From positions 62,001 to 126,000 of the forward strand of contig CAWCUH010000007.1 of NCBI GenBank assembly GCA_963798655.1: a stretch of DNA of 64,000 nucleotides, in the 5' to 3' direction. Below are positions 40,597 to 48,620 of the stretch, in pieces. How positions within the stretch are numbered: the stretch's first letter is position 1; each line of letters begins with the position of its first letter. Under the pieces are notes generated by a model, which searched no databases, had not been told where the DNA came from, and saw nothing but the letters and a program-made list of their open reading frames with translations. A program made the position numbers and the translations under genes. This stretch comes from CAVSMC01 sp963798655 (lineage in GTDB: Bacteria > Pseudomonadota > Gammaproteobacteria > Burkholderiales > Casimicrobiaceae).

Positions 40597-41409
40597 TCAG
40601 CCGAAGCGCCCGGTGATGTAGTCCTCGGTTTCCTTGCGATTCGGCTTGAGGAAGATCGAGTCGGTCTCGCCGAACTCGATCAGCTCGCCGAGATACATGT
40701 ACGCGGTGTAGTCGGAAATCCGCGCCGCCTGCTGCATGTTGTGCGTGACGATCGCGATCGTGTAATCGTTCTTGAGCTCGGCGATCAGCTCCTCGATCTT
40801 CGCCGTGGAGATCGGGTCGAGCGCGGACGTCGGCTCGTCGAGCAGCAGCACTTCGGGCTTGACGGCGACCGCACGCGCGATGCAGAGCCGCTGCTGCTGT
40901 CCGCCGGAAAGCGCCATGCCGCTCTGCTTCAGCTTGTCCCTCGCCTCGTCCCACATCGCCGCCTTCGTCAGCGCCCATTCGACGCGCTCGTCCATGTCGC
41001 GTGCCGACAGCGACTCGTAGAGCCGGACGCCGAACGCGATGTTGTCGTAGATCGACATCGGAAACGGCGTCGGCTTCTGGAACACCATGCCGACCTTCGC
41101 GCGCAGCAGGTTCAGGTCGATGCCCGGGCCGAGAATGTTCTCGCCGTTGAACCGGATCTCGCCGACGGCGCGTTGACCGGGATAGAGCGAGTACATGCGG
41201 TTCAGCGTGCGCAGCAGCGTCGACTTGCCGCATCCGGACGGCCCGATGAAGGCCGTCACGCGCTTCTCGGCGACGTCGACGCGGATGCTGGTGAGGGCGC
41301 GAAATCGGCCATAGAAGAAGTCGAGTTCACGCACGGCCATCTTCGGCGGCGGCGCGTCGCCGACGTCGCCGGCGCGCGGGGACACGTGCATCTGCAGCGG
41401 GGCGTCCAT
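40597..41409 (-). CDS. pstB: Phosphate ABC transporter ATP-binding protein
   Basis: 270 residues. Walker A is GPSGCGKST (56-64), the ABC signature LSGGQQQRLCIARA starts at 168, and Walker B is VLLLDEPTSALDPIS (187-201), followed by the switch histidine in AIVTHNMQQAAR. These are typical for PstB. The frame extends further back in pstA, but MDAPLQMHVSPRAGDV is the likely start, 2 bp after the pstA stop. Confidence 0.97.
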   Translation of the reverse strand: MDAPLQMHVSPRAGDVGDAPPPKMAVRELDFFYGRFRALTSIRVDVAEKRVTAFIGPSGCGKSTLLRTLNRMYSLYPGQRAVGEIRFNGENILGPGIDLNLLRAKVGMVFQKPTPFPMSIYDNIAFGVRLYESLSARDMDERVEWALTKAAMWDEARDKLKQSGMALSGGQQQRLCIARAVAVKPEVLLLDEPTSALDPISTAKIEELIAELKNDYTIAIVTHNMQQAARISDYTAYMYLGELIEFGETDSIFLKPNRKETEDYITGRFG

Positions 41410-41411
41410 CG

Positions 41412-42275
41412 TCAGCGCACCGTCCGTTGCCGGAACAGCGTGCGCGCAAGCACGTTCAGCACGAGCACCGTGAGCGTGATCAGCAGCGCCGCCGACCATG
41501 CAAGCGACTTCCAGTCCTCGTACGGGCTCATCGCGAACTGGAAGATGACGACGGGCAGGTTCGCCATCGGCTGGTTCATGTTCGCGCTCCAGAACTGGTT
41601 GTTGAGCGCGGTGAACAGCAGCGGCGCAGTCTCCCCCGAGATCCGCGCGACGGCGAGCAGCACGCCGGTGACGACCCCGCCGCGCACCGCGCGCAACGTC
41701 ACCATCAGGATCACTTTCCACATCGGCGCGCCGAGCGCCACGGCCGCCTCGCGCAGGCTCGACGGCACCAGATGCAGCATGTTCTCCGTCGTGCGCACGA
41801 CGACCGGAATCGCGATCAGCCCGAGCGCCGCGGAGCCGGCCCAGCCCGAGAAGTGGCCGACCTGCATCACGTAAACGGTGTAGACGAAAAGGCCGATGAC
41901 GATCGACGGCGCGGACAGCAGGATGTCGTTGATGAAGCGGGTCGCGCGCGCGACCCAGCCGTCGCGTCCGAATTCCGCGAGATAGACGCCGGCGAGGATG
42001 CCGACCGGCGTCGACACGAGCGTCGCGACACCGACGATGGCGACGCTGCCGGCGATCGCGTTCGCGAGCCCGCCCGACGATCCGGGCGGCGGCGTCGTCT
42101 GCGTGAACAGCGCGGGGCCGAGCGCGGAGAAGCCGGCCAGCGCGAGCTGCGCGAGAATCCACAGCAGGAACGCCATGCCGAACGCCATCGCGGCGAGCGA
42201 CATCAGCAGATTGAAGCGATTGACGACGAGACGCCTTCGGTAGAGCGGCGAGCGCGCGGCGCTTGGGCTGCTCAC
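41412..42275 (-). CDS. pstA: Phosphate ABC transporter permease PstA
   Basis: 287 residues from a GTG start that overlaps the pstC stop (GTGA). About six membrane segments; the binding-protein-dependent transport motif is near VPSSLREAAVALGAPMWKVI, which docks PstB. It pairs with PstC to form the channel. An in-frame extension upstream of the GTG lies within pstC and was discarded. Confidence 0.95.
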   Translation of the reverse strand: MSSPSAARSPLYRRRLVVNRFNLLMSLAAMAFGMAFLLWILAQLALAGFSALGPALFTQTTPPPGSSGGLANAIAGSVAIVGVATLVSTPVGILAGVYLAEFGRDGWVARATRFINDILLSAPSIVIGLFVYTVYVMQVGHFSGWAGSAALGLIAIPVVVRTTENMLHLVPSSLREAAVALGAPMWKVILMVTLRAVRGGVVTGVLLAVARISGETAPLLFTALNNQFWSANMNQPMANLPVVIFQFAMSPYEDWKSLAWSAALLITLTVLVLNVLARTLFRQRTVR

Positions 42276-43303
42276 GTCTTGTGTCCTTCGGCTTTCGACA
42301 GCTGCGCGATCAGGATCCGCGACAGCGCGAGCACGATGAACGTCAGCACGAACAGCACGAGCCCGAGCGCGATCAGCGACGCGCGATGAACCGGGTCCGC
42401 CGCCTCGTTGAACTCGTTCGCGAGCGCCGATGCGATCGAGTTGCCCGGCTCGAACAGCGATGCGCTGATCCGGTACGCATTGCCGATGACGAACGTCACC
42501 GCCATCGTCTCGCCGAGCGCGCGACCGAGTCCGAGCATGATGCCGCCGACGACACCGACCTTCGTGTACGGCAGCACGACGTTCCACACGACTTCCCAGG
42601 TCGTCGCGCCGAGGCCGTACGCGGACTCCTTCAGTTGCGCCGGCACGACGTCGAACACGTCGCGCATCACCGACGAGATGAACGGGATCACCATCACCGA
42701 CAGGATGATTCCCGCCGTCAGCATGCCGATCCCGTTCGGCGGCCCCGAGAACAACGTGCCGAGCACGGGCACGCCGCTGAAGAGCTTCGCAAGCGCGGGC
42801 TGCACATAGTCACCGAACACCGGCGCGAACACGAACAAGCCCCACATGCCGTAGATGATCGACGGCACCGCGGCGAGCAGCTCGACCGCCGTGCCGAGGG
42901 GTCGGCGCAGCATCGCCGGGCACATTTCGGTGAGGAACAGCGCGATGCCGAAGCTCACCGGCACGCCGATCACGAGCGCGATGCCCGACGTCACCAGCGT
43001 GCCGTACATCGGCGCGAGCGCGCCGAACTCGCTCTTCACCGGGTCCCATACGTTGGTGAAGAAGAACCCGACGCCAAACTTCTCGAACGCGGGGACCGAC
43101 GACCATGCGAGCGCGACGAGGATGGCGGCGAGCAGCGCGAGCACCGTCAGCGCGAAGCCCATCGTCAGGCCGCGGAACAGCCGGTCCTGCCAGTGGCCGC
43201 GCGATACCGGGGCCGGTGACGGCCCGGGCTCGCGCGCTTGCCGCGCGACACGCTCGACGCTCATCGGGCTGTCAAACGGTACGGTGACCGACGGAGTCGC
43301 CAT
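42272..43303 (-). CDS. pstC: Phosphate ABC transporter permease PstC
   Basis: 343 residues, with a cytoplasmic N-terminal stretch of about 45 residues and six membrane segments. The coupling loop is VVPAQLKESAYGLGATTWEV. The family motif GTAVELLAAVPSIIYGMWGL is intact. It is 69 bp after pstS, a gap that holds a GC-rich hairpin, and overlaps pstA by 4 bp. Confidence 0.96.
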   Translation of the reverse strand: MATPSVTVPFDSPMSVERVARQAREPGPSPAPVSRGHWQDRLFRGLTMGFALTVLALLAAILVALAWSSVPAFEKFGVGFFFTNVWDPVKSEFGALAPMYGTLVTSGIALVIGVPVSFGIALFLTEMCPAMLRRPLGTAVELLAAVPSIIYGMWGLFVFAPVFGDYVQPALAKLFSGVPVLGTLFSGPPNGIGMLTAGIILSVMVIPFISSVMRDVFDVVPAQLKESAYGLGATTWEVVWNVVLPYTKVGVVGGIMLGLGRALGETMAVTFVIGNAYRISASLFEPGNSIASALANEFNEAADPVHRASLIALGLVLFVLTFIVLALSRILIAQLSKAEGHKT

Positions 43304-43324
43304 GATACCTGCGCCGAACGGAAA

Positions 43325-43352
43325 CCGGCCGCGGACCCGCGCCCGCGACCGG
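43325..43352 (-). terminator. Attenuator-like hairpin between pstS and pstC
   Basis: 10-bp arms (43325-43334 and 43343-43352) around an 8-nt GC-rich loop. On the transcribed strand one pair is G-U (CCGGTCGCGG with CCGCGGCCGG). No good T-run follows. Such stems commonly stabilise or partly end the binding-protein message so that PstS exceeds the permease; that role is inferred. Confidence 0.5.
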
Positions 43353-43372
43353 CATCGAAGCCGAAACGTCGA

Positions 43373-44416
43373 TCAGTAGTTCCAGACGAGCTTGCCCGAC
43401 GCGTCCTTGATCTGCGCGGTCCACGTCTGCTCGATCTGCGCGATCAGCGGCGCCGGCAGCGGCACGTAGTCGAGCTCGTCGGCCATCTTCTGGCCGTTCC
43501 TGAACGCCCAGTCGAAGAACTTGAGCACCTCGGCGGTGTTCTGCGGCTTGTCGGGCTTCGTATGCAGCAGAATGAAGCTCGTCGCCGCGATCGGCCATGA
43601 ATCCTTGCCCGGGGAGTTGGTGATGATCTGGTAGTAACCCGGTGCATGCGCCCAGTCGGCGTACGCAGCGGCCGCCTGGAACGTCGCGTTGTCCGGCTGC
43701 GGGTACTGGCCGTCTCGGTTCTGCACCAGCGCGTGCGCAAGCTTGTTGCGCTTCGCATACGCGTATTCGACGTACCCGATCGCGCCCTTGATCCGCTGCA
43801 CGTACGCGGCGACGCCTTCGTTGCCCTTGCCGCCGACGCCTTCGGGCCACGCCACCGCAGTGCTCGACCCGACCTTCGACTTCCACTCGGGACTCACCTT
43901 CGACAGGTAGTCGGTGAAGTTGAATGTCGTGCCCGAGCCGTCGGATCGACGGACGACGGTGATCAGCTCGGCCGGAAGCTTCATGCCAGGGTTGAGATCG
44001 GCGATCGCCTTGTCGTTCCAGTTCTTGATCTTTCCGAGATACACGTCGGCGAGAACGGCGCCGGTGAACTTCAGTTGTCCGGGCGCGACACCCTCGATGT
44101 TCACGACCGGCACGATGCCGCCGATGATCGCCGGGAACTGCATGAGGCCCGCTGCGCCGAGATCCTCGGGCTTCAGCGGCATGTCGGAGGCGCCGAAGTC
44201 GACGGTCTTGGCCTTGATCTGGGCGATTCCGCCGCCCGACCCGATCGACTGATAGTTCATCCCGTTTCCGGTCTTCTGCTTGTAGGCCTCGGCCCATTTC
44301 GCGTAGATCGGATACGGGAACGTCGCGCCGGCGCCGGTGATGTCAGCGGCTTGCGCGGAAAGGGCGAGCGCGAACGCGCCGGCCGCAAACAACGATGACG
44401 CAACACGCTTTTGCAT
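43373..44416 (-). CDS. pstS: Phosphate-binding periplasmic protein PstS
   Basis: 347 residues. The start MQKRVASSLFAAGAFALALS has GAGG at a fitting distance; the signal peptide should be cut after AQA (residue 23). The mature start ADITGAGATFPYPIYAKWAE, the phosphate-contacting SDGSGTTFNFTDYL and the stretch GSGGGIAQIKAKTVDFGASD are typical of PstS. First gene of pstS-pstC-pstA-pstB-phoU-phoB-phoR. PHO-box-like repeats lie 48-86 bp upstream. Confidence 0.97.
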   Translation of the reverse strand: MQKRVASSLFAAGAFALALSAQAADITGAGATFPYPIYAKWAEAYKQKTGNGMNYQSIGSGGGIAQIKAKTVDFGASDMPLKPEDLGAAGLMQFPAIIGGIVPVVNIEGVAPGQLKFTGAVLADVYLGKIKNWNDKAIADLNPGMKLPAELITVVRRSDGSGTTFNFTDYLSKVSPEWKSKVGSSTAVAWPEGVGGKGNEGVAAYVQRIKGAIGYVEYAYAKRNKLAHALVQNRDGQYPQPDNATFQAAAAYADWAHAPGYYQIITNSPGKDSWPIAATSFILLHTKPDKPQNTAEVLKFFDWAFRNGQKMADELDYVPLPAPLIAQIEQTWTAQIKDASGKLVWNY

Positions 44417-44463
44417 CGATCGACCTCGTGGAGTGGACATGCCCGCCAGGTTAACGGGCGAAT

Positions 44464-44502
44464 GTGACGGGCGCGTTACACGAGGATGGCGCAATGTGAC
44501 GG
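44464..44502 (-). promoter_or_regulatory. Tandem PHO-box-like repeats upstream of pstS
   Basis: On the minus strand four 7-mers follow each other with about 4-bp spacers: CCGTCAC, CGCCATC, TGTAACG, CCGTCAC. The two perfect CCGTCAC words are 32 bp apart (about three helical turns). PhoB binds direct 7-mers of CTGTCAT/C type at 11-bp steps. The match to consensus is moderate for the middle units. Confidence 0.65.
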
Positions 44503-44756
44503 TGAGGGCGCGACCCGGGTGCCGGGCAGCGCATCGATTGCTTCATGATGGGCGCTCGCCTCAGCCGTCGTCTCGTACAGTGACATCGCCTCATCCTCCG
44601 CCGCGTAAACGTGGTCTTCATTGCACCACTCCACAGGCGACTTGAGCGATTACTCGCCATCAAAACTTAACAACCGCGCGCAATCCTCTGACGACTCTGC
44701 GTTTTGCCGCGCAGCGCAACGCACACGTCGCCGCGCGCCCCGGAAGCCGTTCGCAA

Positions 44757-44774
44757 CTGTCATGTATCCGTCAC
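44757..44774 (+). promoter_or_regulatory. Solitary PHO box on the plus strand
   Basis: CTGTCAT, 4 bp (GTAT), CCGTCAC: a good match to the two-unit PhoB site. It points to the plus strand although pstS is on the minus strand, 340 bp away, and the nearest plus-strand gene begins 590 bp on. Its target is unclear. Confidence 0.5.
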
Positions 44775-44863
44775 ATTCTTGCGCAATGCTTGTGGGTTGC
44801 TCGGCCGCCGTGCCGCATCGCACGCAACCGGCGTGTGCGCGGCGACAGCAGAGAGGGCCCCAG

Positions 44864-45118
44864 CTACCGCGCGATTCGCGCAGCGATCATCGCATCGGCG
44901 AGGCGGTACGCGGTCTGCGCCGTCGCGCTGGCCGTCTCGGCGTCGATGCAGGTGCGCGTGCACGGGTCGAAACTCGCGCACAGCGCTTGCAGCGCGAGTC
45001 CGGCGAAATGGTCGCGCAGCGTCATGCCGCGTTGTCCCGGATGGTCGAGGCCGCCCGGCGCAGACGAACGCGATGGGGCGAACATCGGTCCGCCGTCATC
45101 GATGCTTCCCGATTCCAT
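44864..45118 (-). CDS. Small phage-type hypothetical protein
   Basis: 84 residues from ATG (MESGSIDDGGPMFAPS), with GGGGA 6 bp upstream; a GTG at 45193 would give 109. The order DGGPMF...GMTLRDHFAGLALQAL...TAYRLADAMIAAR matches a pattern I know from small hypothetical proteins of phages and prophages, in which NGGPAFP-type and GMTLRDWFAGQAL-type blocks are followed by a Y..ADAML tail. Function unknown. No other phage gene lies nearby. It stands alone between pstS and a lysine-rich protein gene. Confidence 0.6.
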   Translation of the reverse strand: MESGSIDDGGPMFAPSRSSAPGGLDHPGQRGMTLRDHFAGLALQALCASFDPCTRTCIDAETASATAQTAYRLADAMIAARIAR

Positions 45119-45363
45119 GCCAGTCCCCGCAACGGTGTGGTTGTCGCACTGGCGACACGAAACGGCAATATCAGCGTCATTGTGTTGCAGCACGATGACA
45201 CCGCCACTTTTCGATGGCTAGCCCCCGCCCGACGCGCGGCGAACGCATGGACGAGCGCGCCGTGCGATGTGCGATTGCCGCGACGGATGCCTCGGCGAGC
45301 GCCCTCGCAACGCCTGTCGAGCGTGCTAATCTTCCACGCCGCAGCACATCCCCCGGAGATGCG

Positions 45364-45753
45364 ATGAACGAATCGGTTTCTCTCACCCTCACCTACGACT
45401 CGTTCGCCCGGCTTTGGCAGGCGCTCGTATCGAAGCGCAAGGCGCGCAAGCTCGAAGTCGACACGGACCAGGCATGGGCACAGTTGCGCTCCGATGGTCC
45501 CGCGGCGCATTTCCTGCAGGCGCATGCAGCCAGGGGCGAAAAGAAGCGCAAGCGAGAGCGCGCAACGCCGCAGGATCAACCTGCCGACGACAAGAAGGCC
45601 AAACGCTCGACCAGGCGCGACGCCAGGAGCGACGTGACTCGCAGGAGTGCGACGACGCGACCGCCGCGCACGAAGGTTCCGGCGAAACGCGGCGCGAAGC
45701 GTTCATCCTCCGGCAAGTCCTTGAAAAACGCGCGGCGGCGCACCGCTTCCTGA
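45364..45753 (+). CDS. Hypothetical protein with basic disordered tail
   Basis: 129 residues from MNESVSLTLTYDSFARLWQA, with GGAG 5 bp upstream; an in-frame extension of 50 codons upstream looks non-coding. The first 60 residues may fold (LWQALVSKRKARKLEVDTDQ), and the rest is a Lys/Arg/Ala/Ser tail with histone H1-like composition (KKRKRERA, KKAKRSTRR, KVPAKRGAKRSS). Such tails bind nucleic acid non-specifically, so a nucleoid or RNA-binding role is possible. No family recognised. Confidence 0.6.
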   Translation: MNESVSLTLTYDSFARLWQALVSKRKARKLEVDTDQAWAQLRSDGPAAHFLQAHAARGEKKRKRERATPQDQPADDKKAKRSTRRDARSDVTRRSATTRPPRTKVPAKRGAKRSSSGKSLKNARRRTAS

Positions 45754-46071
45754 CACATCGGTCGGCGCATCACGCAGCGCGTCCGCAACCGGTTCCAGGC
45801 GGCCGCGTTCCCCGCGTTCTGCAGTCGCCGCTGCAGCACCGGCGATCGCTGGTCGACGCAACGCCGCCCACACTCGTGCGCGACGATGCGGTCGCGCGAG
45901 CTCGCGCGCAACCCGTTGACGCGGCGCTCTCCTTCATCAAGCTCGCTCGGCACGGCCGGGCGCTGATTACCCTGCGGTGGCCGCGGCAGCGTCACAACAC
46001 TGTCATAATCGACCCGCAGATTGCTCTGTTCGCGCGAATCGGCGGTTACTTACGCGCCCGTCGTCGCCCCG
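45754..46071. other. Gene-free region upstream of ppk1
   Basis: 318 bp. The only structure I can support is the PHO box at 45989-46006. Open frames crossing it are shadows or upstream extensions of ppk1 without the family start. Confidence 0.6.
45989..46006 (+). promoter_or_regulatory. PHO box upstream of ppk1
   Basis: GCGTCAC, 4 bp (AACA), CTGTCAT, ending 65 bp before the ppk1 ATG and in the same orientation. The second unit is a perfect PhoB 7-mer. This suggests that polyphosphate kinase is induced with the pst operon under phosphate limitation. Confidence 0.7.
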
Positions 46072-48162
46072 ATGAAGGTACCCCAGGAACTGCTGCTTAA
46101 CCGCGAGCTGTCGCAGCTTGCGTTCAATCGGCGCGTGCTCGCACTTGCCGAGGACGTCGAGATACCGCTGCTCGAACGACTGCGTTTCCTGTGCATCGTC
46201 GGCAGCAACCTGGACGAATTCTTCGAAGTTCGCGTCGCCGGCCTGAAGCAGCAGATACGGTCGAAGACACCGCCCGCGGGCATGACGCTCGTGCAGGCGC
46301 AGGCATTGCTGCACGAGATCGGCGACGAGGCGCGGCGCCTCATCGGCGAGCAGTACCGTGTGCTGAACGACAGCGTGCTGCCCGCGCTCGACGAGGTCGG
46401 CGTCACGCTGGTGCGGCGCACCGCGTTCAACGACGCGCAGCGCGCGTGGGTCGCCGACTACTTCAAGCGCGACGTGCGGCCCCTCCTGACACCGATCGGG
46501 CTCGACCCGGCGCATCCGTTTCCGCAGGTCGCGAACAAGAGCCTCAACTTCATCGTCGACCTCGGCGGCCGCGATGCGTTCGGCCGCGACACGGCTATCG
46601 CGATCGTGAAGGCGCCGCGCCTGCTCCCGCGCGTGATCCGGCTGCCGCCGGACATCGGCGGCGCAGCCAACGCGTTCGTCATGCTGTCCTCGGTGATCCA
46701 CGCGCATCTGTCGGAGCTGTTCGCCGGCCGCGAAGTGCGCGGCTACGCACAGTTCCGCGTGACGCGCGACGTCGACCTTTGGATCGACGAGGAAGAAGTG
46801 AAGAACCTGCGACAGGCGCTGCAGGGCGTGCTCGTGCAACGGCAGTTCGGCGCTGCGGTGCGCCTCGAGGTCGCGGCCGAATGTCCCGATCCGCTCGCGC
46901 GTCTGCTGCTCGCTCAATTCGACCTCGACGAGGCCGATCTCTATCGATGCGACGGTCCCGTCAACATCGCTCGCCTGTCGTCGCTTGCGGATCAGGTCGA
47001 CGTCGACGCGTTGAAGTTCCCGCTGTTCGTGCCGGGCCTGCCGGACCGCCTGCGCGGCGCGCCCGATCTGCTCGGTGCAATACGCGACGGCGACATCCTG
47101 CTGCACCATCCGTACCAGGCGTTCGACCCGGTGATCGAGTTCATCCGCCTCGCCGCCGAGGATGACGACGTCGTCGCCGTGAAGCAGACCGTCTATCGCA
47201 CCGGCGTCAACTCGGCGCTGATGGAAGCGCTCCTCGATGCCGCGCGACGCGGCAAGGAAGTCACCGTCATCGTCGAGCTGCTCGCGCGCTTCGACGAGGA
47301 GGCGAACATCGACTGGGCGCAGCGGCTCGAAAGCGCCGGCGCGCAGGTCGTCTACGGAGTGTTCGGGTTCAAGACGCATGCGAAGCTCGCGCTGCTGATC
47401 CGGCGCGAGCGCGATGCGTCGGGCCGCGCCCGGCTCGTCTCGTATGCGCATCTTGCGACCGGGAACTACCAGCCGCGCACGGCGCGGCTGTACACGGACT
47501 TCGGCCTGTTCACGGCAGACCGCGACATCTGCGCCGACGTGAACGATGTGTTCCTGCACATCACGAGCCTCGCAAAGGCGGGCAAGCTCTCACGTCTGCT
47601 GCTCGCGCCGTTCACGATGCACAGGCGCGTGCTCGACATGATCGAGCGCGAGGCGCGCAATGCGCGCGAAGGCAAGCCGGCGCGCATCGTCGCCAAGATG
47701 AACGCTCTTCTCGAGGAAGGCGCGATCGGCGCCCTGTCGGCCGCGTCGCAGGCCGGTGTGGAGATCGACCTGATCGTGCGCGGCGCATGCGCGCTGCGGC
47801 CGGGCGTCGAAGGCCTGTCCGAGCGCATCCGTGTGCGCTCAATCCTCGGCCGTTTTCTCGAGCACCACCGCGTGTGGTATTTCGAGAATGGTGGCAGCCC
47901 CGAAGTGTGGCTGTCGTCGGCGGACTGGATGGGACGCAATCTCTTTCGCCGCGTCGAAGTCGCGTTTCCGGTGCGCGACCCGGTGCTCGCGAAGCGCGTG
48001 TTCGACGAGGGACTGGCCACGTACCTTGCCGACAATCACGACGCGTGGCAGCTTGGCTCCGACGGCGCGTGGCGCAAGCCCGCGCGTCGCAGTGGCGCGC
48101 GCGTGCGTAGCGCGCAGGCCGAGCTGATCGAAACGTTGCAGATGACGCACGAGCGGAAGTGA
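46072..48162 (+). CDS. ppk1: Polyphosphate kinase 1
   Basis: 696 residues. PPK1 moves the gamma-phosphate of ATP to polyphosphate at the membrane. It starts MKVPQELLLNRELSQLAFNR. The phosphorylated histidine is His436 in GVFGFKTHAKLALLIRRE, matching E. coli His435, and the second active-site histidine lies in FLEHHRVWYFENGG (about 598). The stretch YAHLATGNYQPRTARLYTDF is typical of the family. The sixA-like gene begins 1 bp after its stop. Confidence 0.98.
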   Translation: MKVPQELLLNRELSQLAFNRRVLALAEDVEIPLLERLRFLCIVGSNLDEFFEVRVAGLKQQIRSKTPPAGMTLVQAQALLHEIGDEARRLIGEQYRVLNDSVLPALDEVGVTLVRRTAFNDAQRAWVADYFKRDVRPLLTPIGLDPAHPFPQVANKSLNFIVDLGGRDAFGRDTAIAIVKAPRLLPRVIRLPPDIGGAANAFVMLSSVIHAHLSELFAGREVRGYAQFRVTRDVDLWIDEEEVKNLRQALQGVLVQRQFGAAVRLEVAAECPDPLARLLLAQFDLDEADLYRCDGPVNIARLSSLADQVDVDALKFPLFVPGLPDRLRGAPDLLGAIRDGDILLHHPYQAFDPVIEFIRLAAEDDDVVAVKQTVYRTGVNSALMEALLDAARRGKEVTVIVELLARFDEEANIDWAQRLESAGAQVVYGVFGFKTHAKLALLIRRERDASGRARLVSYAHLATGNYQPRTARLYTDFGLFTADRDICADVNDVFLHITSLAKAGKLSRLLLAPFTMHRRVLDMIEREARNAREGKPARIVAKMNALLEEGAIGALSAASQAGVEIDLIVRGACALRPGVEGLSERIRVRSILGRFLEHHRVWYFENGGSPEVWLSSADWMGRNLFRRVEVAFPVRDPVLAKRVFDEGLATYLADNHDAWQLGSDGAWRKPARRSGARVRSAQAELIETLQMTHERK

Positions 48163-48163
48163 C

Positions 48164-48616
48164 ATGGACCTGATCCTGTGGCGCCATGCGGAGGCCGAAC
48201 CCGGTGAGCCGGACCTCGGTCGCCGACTGACAGCGAAGGGGCTGAAGCAGGCCGAGCGCGTCGCAGCGTGGCTCGACCATCGTCTGCCCGCGACATGCCG
48301 GATTCTGGTTTCACCGGCCGATCGCGCGCAGCAGACCGCGCTCGCGCTCGGGCGCAAGTTCAAGACGATCGACGACCTCGCGCCGGGCGCTTCGGCCGCG
48401 GCGGTGCTCGCCGCAGCCAACTGGCCCGACGCACGCGAGCCGGTGCTCGTCGTCGGCCACCAGCCATCGCTCGGTCAGGTGGCTGCATTCATCATGACCG
48501 GCGAGGAAGCCGAATGGTCGTTTCGCAAGAGCGCGGTCTGGTGGCTGTCGAACCGCGAGCGCGGCGGCGCCGACTCGATCGTGCTGCGCGCGGTGATCGG
48601 ACCGGACTTCGTCTGA
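48164..48616 (+). CDS. sixA: Histidine phosphatase family protein, SixA-like
   Basis: 150 residues. The N-terminal LILWRHAEAEPGEPDLGRRL gives the RHx motif (Arg7, catalytic His8); the second histidine is in VLVVGHQPSLGQVA. Short SixA-type members remove phosphate from phosphohistidine in signalling proteins. Here its tight link with ppk1 (1-bp gap), whose catalytic intermediate is phosphohistidine, is suggestive but unproven. It converges on ppx with 4 bp between stops. Confidence 0.88.
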   Translation: MDLILWRHAEAEPGEPDLGRRLTAKGLKQAERVAAWLDHRLPATCRILVSPADRAQQTALALGRKFKTIDDLAPGASAAAVLAAANWPDAREPVLVVGHQPSLGQVAAFIMTGEEAEWSFRKSAVWWLSNRERGGADSIVLRAVIGPDFV

Positions 48617-48620
48617 ACGT

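Larger units (their letters stand above)
44417..44863. other. Intergenic region upstream of pstS with PHO boxes
   Basis: 447 bp without a convincing gene. It contains the tandem PHO-like repeats of pstS at 44464-44502 and a further 7+4+7 repeat on the opposite strand at 44757-44774. Base composition is less GC-rich around 44630-44700 than in the surrounding genes. Short open frames here show no ribosome sites and no family motifs. Confidence 0.6.

Noticed and set aside
44704..45198. Plus-strand frame of 164 codons between pstS and the basic-tail gene
   Set aside because: It overlaps the minus-strand frame with a recognisable phage-type pattern and itself shows no motif or ribosome site.
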